In this document: piece after piece, positions 4,408-7,413 of the stretch
Layout: each line of letters starts with the position of its first letter
How positions within the stretch are numbered: the stretch's first letter is position 1
Assembly: GCA_012026855.1 (NCBI GenBank)
Contig: VEOV01000146.1
Coordinates: forward strand, 1 to 7,413
Reading direction: 5' to 3'
Origin: Geobacter sp.
Lineage (GTDB): Bacteria; Desulfobacterota; Desulfuromonadia; Geobacterales; DSM-12255
DNA length: 7,413 nt
Notes under the pieces: model-generated
The model's input: the letters and a program-made list of their open reading frames with translations, nothing else
The model's database searches: none
Told to the model about the DNA's origin: nothing
Program-made: the position numbers and the translations under genes

Positions 4408-7355
4408 CAGAAAACCCTCAGCAGATGCAGTTTAACCTCATCCTCGAAAGCCGAGTTCCTGTCCCCCCGGTAAACCATTGACGAACCTATCTCCGCAGCC
4501 AGGATTGCCGAAATGTACTTCTGCGGCAAGCCTTTGATCCGCTGCCGGTAACGGGGCTCTGTACTGAGCATCTGCGGCAGGTGGGCAAGCACGGCCCGCC
4601 TGTAGAGCGGCTGCAGCGCCAGCTGGGGCCGCTCCTGAAAAAACCTGAAAAGCCTGCTGTAATTGCCATTGATCTCGGCACTGATGGAGTCGGATATTTC
4701 CGTGCAGAGCAGTCCCGGCTCTTCCCGCCGCCGCCTGAGGATCAGCCGTGCCTCATCCTCGGCCCGCTTTTCCAGGATGGCGAGGACATCGCCGACGTAG
4801 CGCTCCTTCTCCGCCAGGAACTCCTTCTCGGTCAGCAGCAGGTTGGCGATGATCTCGTAGGATGAAGAGATGACCCCGCATTTGTTGGCCGAAGCATCCC
4901 GCATGATGATTATGCCCCGCTTCTGCAGCTGCACCCTGGCATCCGGGGTGATAAAGGAGTTTGCCCCCTCGATGATGGCCCTGGCCGAAGGTTTGCCGTC
5001 TGGCAGGAAGAATTTCTCCCAGTTGGCGCTATCGATGGTCTCCGGCCTTCCCCCGGCCGGAATGAAGAGGTCGGCCTCCACGGTGAACGGCAACGAACCG
5101 TACTCCCGGGAGAATTCGTCCACCGAGACCCACTCTTCAATCAGGCCATCGGCAGTGGCGCTCACCTTTTTGTAAAGGTCACGCAGCCCTTCGCGCCGGC
5201 TGCCGCTGCGGTAGAGGATAAACCCGCCCTGGTGAAGCTTCTGTGGCGAAAAGGCGTGCAGGTCCTCCTGCAACAGGATCCGCCGCAGTTCGCCATGATC
5301 GGCCCCGGACGGATCAAACAGCACTGCCGTGCCGTCCAGTATCAGGGTAATCTTCACCTTTGGCGAGCGCTCCAGCAGCAGCCGCATGGCATTACCGGCG
5401 ACGTCGCCGTTGGTGCCACCGGTAAACTTGACACTGTAGGCATCCTTGCGGATATCTATACCCAGCTCACCCATGGTTATCTCGGCAAACTTGACCACCC
5501 CGGCAGAGGTAACGCCGTACTCCTTGTGATTGATGCCGACCCTTTTGCTGGAAATCAGGCCGATGCCGAGCATATAGCCCCGCTTTCGGGACAGCCAGGC
5601 GATCGCCTCCACCATGGAATCGTGCATGTTCTCGTCAGGCCCAAGCTCAATCGGCTCATCCTCCCGGTAATAGTCAACCACCCGGGGATGGGAGGCGATG
5701 CCGCCCGTGGTCACGAAGATGTCGAGAAAGGCGTTGGTCATGCCGTACTGCAGCTTGAAGAGCCGCCACTCCTCCAGCCAGGTCTCCTTCTGGCGCAGAT
5801 CGGAGACATCCAGGATGGTCACCATCTTGGAGCCCCCCTCGTAGATGTCCTTGTTTTTCAGGTGCTGGGTATGGGCAAGCACGAAGTTTTCCCGGAAGAG
5901 GTTATTGGAGGCGGTGATAAAATCATCCTGGCTTCTGGTAATGACGGTCCGCCAGCCGCCGCGGGCAATATCGGAGAAACCGATGTGGTAGCCAAAGCCG
6001 AAGCGGCTGAAGAAGAAGGTCACCCTGAAAGGGGAGGCCACGGGAAGATCTGCCACTGCCTCTCCCCCCAGTGCGGCCAGGTAGGCCGGGTCGAGACGGA
6101 AGGAGAGTGCCTGCTTTTCCAGGACGAAGAAATTTGTCTTCAGTGTGTGAGTGATAAAGCTCAGACAGCAGCCGAATATGGAGCGGCGTACTTCATCCAG
6201 ATACCTGTGGCCGGTGTTGTAGTCAGTAACTGCCCGGCGCGTCTCCTCAAGGACGCTGTGGTAAAGCGCCTCCCGGTCCTGCACTTCCGGGTCGAAGCGG
6301 GCCCGGAAGAGTTTTGCCAGCTGCAGAGAAATATCCGGGTGGGAGTGAAAAGCGCTCTGGACATCGTCGATGCCGTAGCGGTCCGGCCGGCTATGGGCAA
6401 GATTGGTGTGGCAGAAGGCAATAAAGACATTCATCAGGGCGGCGTCTTCGCCGTTCATCACGCCACCCACCACGAATTCCCGGTAGCTGTAGGAGCGGGT
6501 CGCCAGTATCTGGGTGGCGGACAGCTCCTGCTTCAGCATGGCAAACTGTGATTCACTGTGCAGCGGCTGCTTGTCACGGCGCTGCACATAGAACGTACCG
6601 AGGAAATAGGGATGGATGCCGTTGCTGATAGTCAGGCAGTAGGCCCGGTTGACCCCCAGGTCAAGCCGGTTGAACACCTCCATGGTCTGGGTGAGGAAAT
6701 CCCGCTGCGGCGGGTTGCCCACGGCCAGCAGCACCCGGAACTCCCCTCCCCCGGGCATCTCCTCCAGCCCAAGGTAAAAGCCGCCGCTCCTGTTGCCCCG
6801 CTGGAGCAGCAGCATGATCTGCGCCACCCGGGCAGCCGGCGAAACCGTCACGTAGTTCTCGTTATTGAGCCAGATAATCCGAAGCAGCCGGTCGAAGTCC
6901 TTCATTTCGAAGGCGCAGTAGTTTTTCCTTATTTCGGCAGCCACCCGGCGTTTGATCGTGGCAGGCACCGGGTCGGCAGCCCCCTGGAGGATATCCTCAT
7001 TGCTCTTGCGCTCGAACTCGAAGCGCTGAATCTCAAGGGTCTGTGCCATTCCGGGGAGGGTCCCGGCAGAGTGGGCGATCATGGCATAGGAAATCTCCCG
7101 TTCCTTGATGCGGCTCAGGGTCTCGTAAAGGGAGCCGGGGCGGTTCACCTGCGCCAGGATAAGGGCCTTGTCCCGGTCGGCCAGCACCAGGCGGCGGTTG
7201 TACGCCAAGGTACCCAACTCCCGTTCCAGCGTGGCGTTGGCCAGGGGCTCATCCTTCATGGTAATGAAATAGTAAGGGTTCATCTGCTCCCGCAGCCAGC
7301 GGCGGTTGGCGGCGATGTCAGCCCTGCACCTCGTTACGGCGCCCTTTATTTTCAT
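4407..7355 (-). CDS. Large NAD-type glutamate dehydrogenase
   Basis: Predicted cytoplasmic enzyme of 982 residues, oxidising glutamate to 2-oxoglutarate and ammonia with reduction of NAD+. Its length fits the roughly 115-kDa class (yeast Gdh2 type) rather than the 50-kDa hexameric or 180-kDa bacterial forms. The N-terminal half holds two stretches that look like ACT-type regulatory folds: about 65-115 (NRPGSLYETLSRI) and about 205-260 (FRVLLAVGN to GTFYVQRRD). The catalytic half begins near 440. It shows SDIARGGWRT (461-470), the substrate-site EGGSK with K510, GPDENM (572-577), GVTSAGVV (614-621), the nucleotide-fold loop GGTNGDVAGNAM (646-657), EGANSFITPDA (796-806) and NKCGVISSSYEI (824-835). 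A C-terminal helical segment of about 145 residues follows. The ATG has AAGGAG (7363-7368) 7 nt upstream. It is convergent with the cytochrome gene. NAD rather than NADP use is inferred from class. Ammonia assimilation is unlikely to be its main role; amino-acid catabolism fits better. Confidence 0.92.
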   Translation of the reverse strand: MKIKGAVTRCRADIAANRRWLREQMNPYYFITMKDEPLANATLERELGTLAYNRRLVLADRDKALILAQVNRPGSLYETLSRIKEREISYAMIAHSAGTLPGMAQTLEIQRFEFERKSNEDILQGAADPVPATIKRRVAAEIRKNYCAFEMKDFDRLLRIIWLNNENYVTVSPAARVAQIMLLLQRGNRSGGFYLGLEEMPGGGEFRVLLAVGNPPQRDFLTQTMEVFNRLDLGVNRAYCLTISNGIHPYFLGTFYVQRRDKQPLHSESQFAMLKQELSATQILATRSYSYREFVVGGVMNGEDAALMNVFIAFCHTNLAHSRPDRYGIDDVQSAFHSHPDISLQLAKLFRARFDPEVQDREALYHSVLEETRRAVTDYNTGHRYLDEVRRSIFGCCLSFITHTLKTNFFVLEKQALSFRLDPAYLAALGGEAVADLPVASPFRVTFFFSRFGFGYHIGFSDIARGGWRTVITRSQDDFITASNNLFRENFVLAHTQHLKNKDIYEGGSKMVTILDVSDLRQKETWLEEWRLFKLQYGMTNAFLDIFVTTGGIASHPRVVDYYREDEPIELGPDENMHDSMVEAIAWLSRKRGYMLGIGLISSKRVGINHKEYGVTSAGVVKFAEITMGELGIDIRKDAYSVKFTGGTNGDVAGNAMRLLLERSPKVKITLILDGTAVLFDPSGADHGELRRILLQEDLHAFSPQKLHQGGFILYRSGSRREGLRDLYKKVSATADGLIEEWVSVDEFSREYGSLPFTVEADLFIPAGGRPETIDSANWEKFFLPDGKPSARAIIEGANSFITPDARVQLQKRGIIIMRDASANKCGVISSSYEIIANLLLTEKEFLAEKERYVGDVLAILEKRAEDEARLILRRRREEPGLLCTEISDSISAEINGNYSRLFRFFQERPQLALQPLYRRAVLAHLPQMLSTEPRYRQRIKGLPQKYISAILAAEIGSSMVYRGDRNSAFEDEVKLHLLRVF

Positions 7356-7362
7356 GGTGAAG

Positions 7363-7398
7363 CTCCTTTTCCGGTTGCAATGGTGATGAAATTCTATA
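7363..7398 (-). promoter_or_regulatory. Ribosome binding site and possible -10 box of the dehydrogenase gene
   Basis: On the minus strand AAGGAG (7363-7368) lies 7 nt before the ATG and supports that start. Upstream, TAGAAT (plus 7391-7396), five of six to the -10 consensus, overlaps a TATAGA. The matching -35 would fall beyond the window edge, so the promoter cannot be judged. Nothing else is visible from 7399 to 7413. Confidence 0.4.
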
Positions 7399-7413
7399 AG
7401 CTTCTGACCTGTC

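Noticed and set aside
5232..6551. 439-codon plus-strand open frame opposite the glutamate dehydrogenase gene
   Set aside because: It is antisense to a conserved enzyme, with the same composition artefact and no domain or convincing ribosome binding site.

Overview
The window looks like ordinary chromosome of a Geobacter/Desulfuromonadales-type deltaproteobacterium. This is inferred from gene content and protein style: a large NAD-type glutamate dehydrogenase of about 980 residues, a tiny exported monohaem cytochrome c, and a very long GH13 glycosidase with extra terminal regions. GC content is moderately high, and no mobile element, tRNA, rRNA or CRISPR array is visible. Taxonomy was not tested by any search.

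Layout from left to right. A 1137-residue cytoplasmic GH13 (alpha-amylase superfamily) enzyme is on the minus strand at 23-3436. A 125-bp divergent intergenic region follows, with candidate promoters for both directions, an inverted repeat lying over the leftward -10 box, and a 10-bp perfect palindrome. Next is a 130-residue cysteine-free MerR-family regulator on the plus strand (3562-3954). A 146-bp gap then carries a 17-bp-arm inverted repeat that overlaps a good candidate promoter. That promoter leads into an 86-residue secreted monohaem c-type cytochrome (4101-4361, plus). A GC-rich hairpin sits between the cytochrome and the convergent 982-residue glutamate dehydrogenase (4407-7355, minus). 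The dehydrogenase start has a good ribosome binding site near the right edge of the window.

How the genes may work together. The MerR regulator is divergent from the glycosidase and upstream of the cytochrome, so it is the natural candidate to control one or both as well as itself. The dyads at the promoters are the sites to test. The glycosidase is probably an intracellular alpha-glucan (glycogen or maltosyl) enzyme. The glutamate dehydrogenase feeds amino-acid carbon into the TCA cycle and makes NADH. The cytochrome would act in periplasmic electron transfer. The dehydrogenase is convergent and probably regulated independently.

No clearly novel multi-gene system is present. The points most worth a second look are the unusual architecture and altered region IV of the GH13 enzyme, and the two regulatory inverted repeats around the MerR gene.
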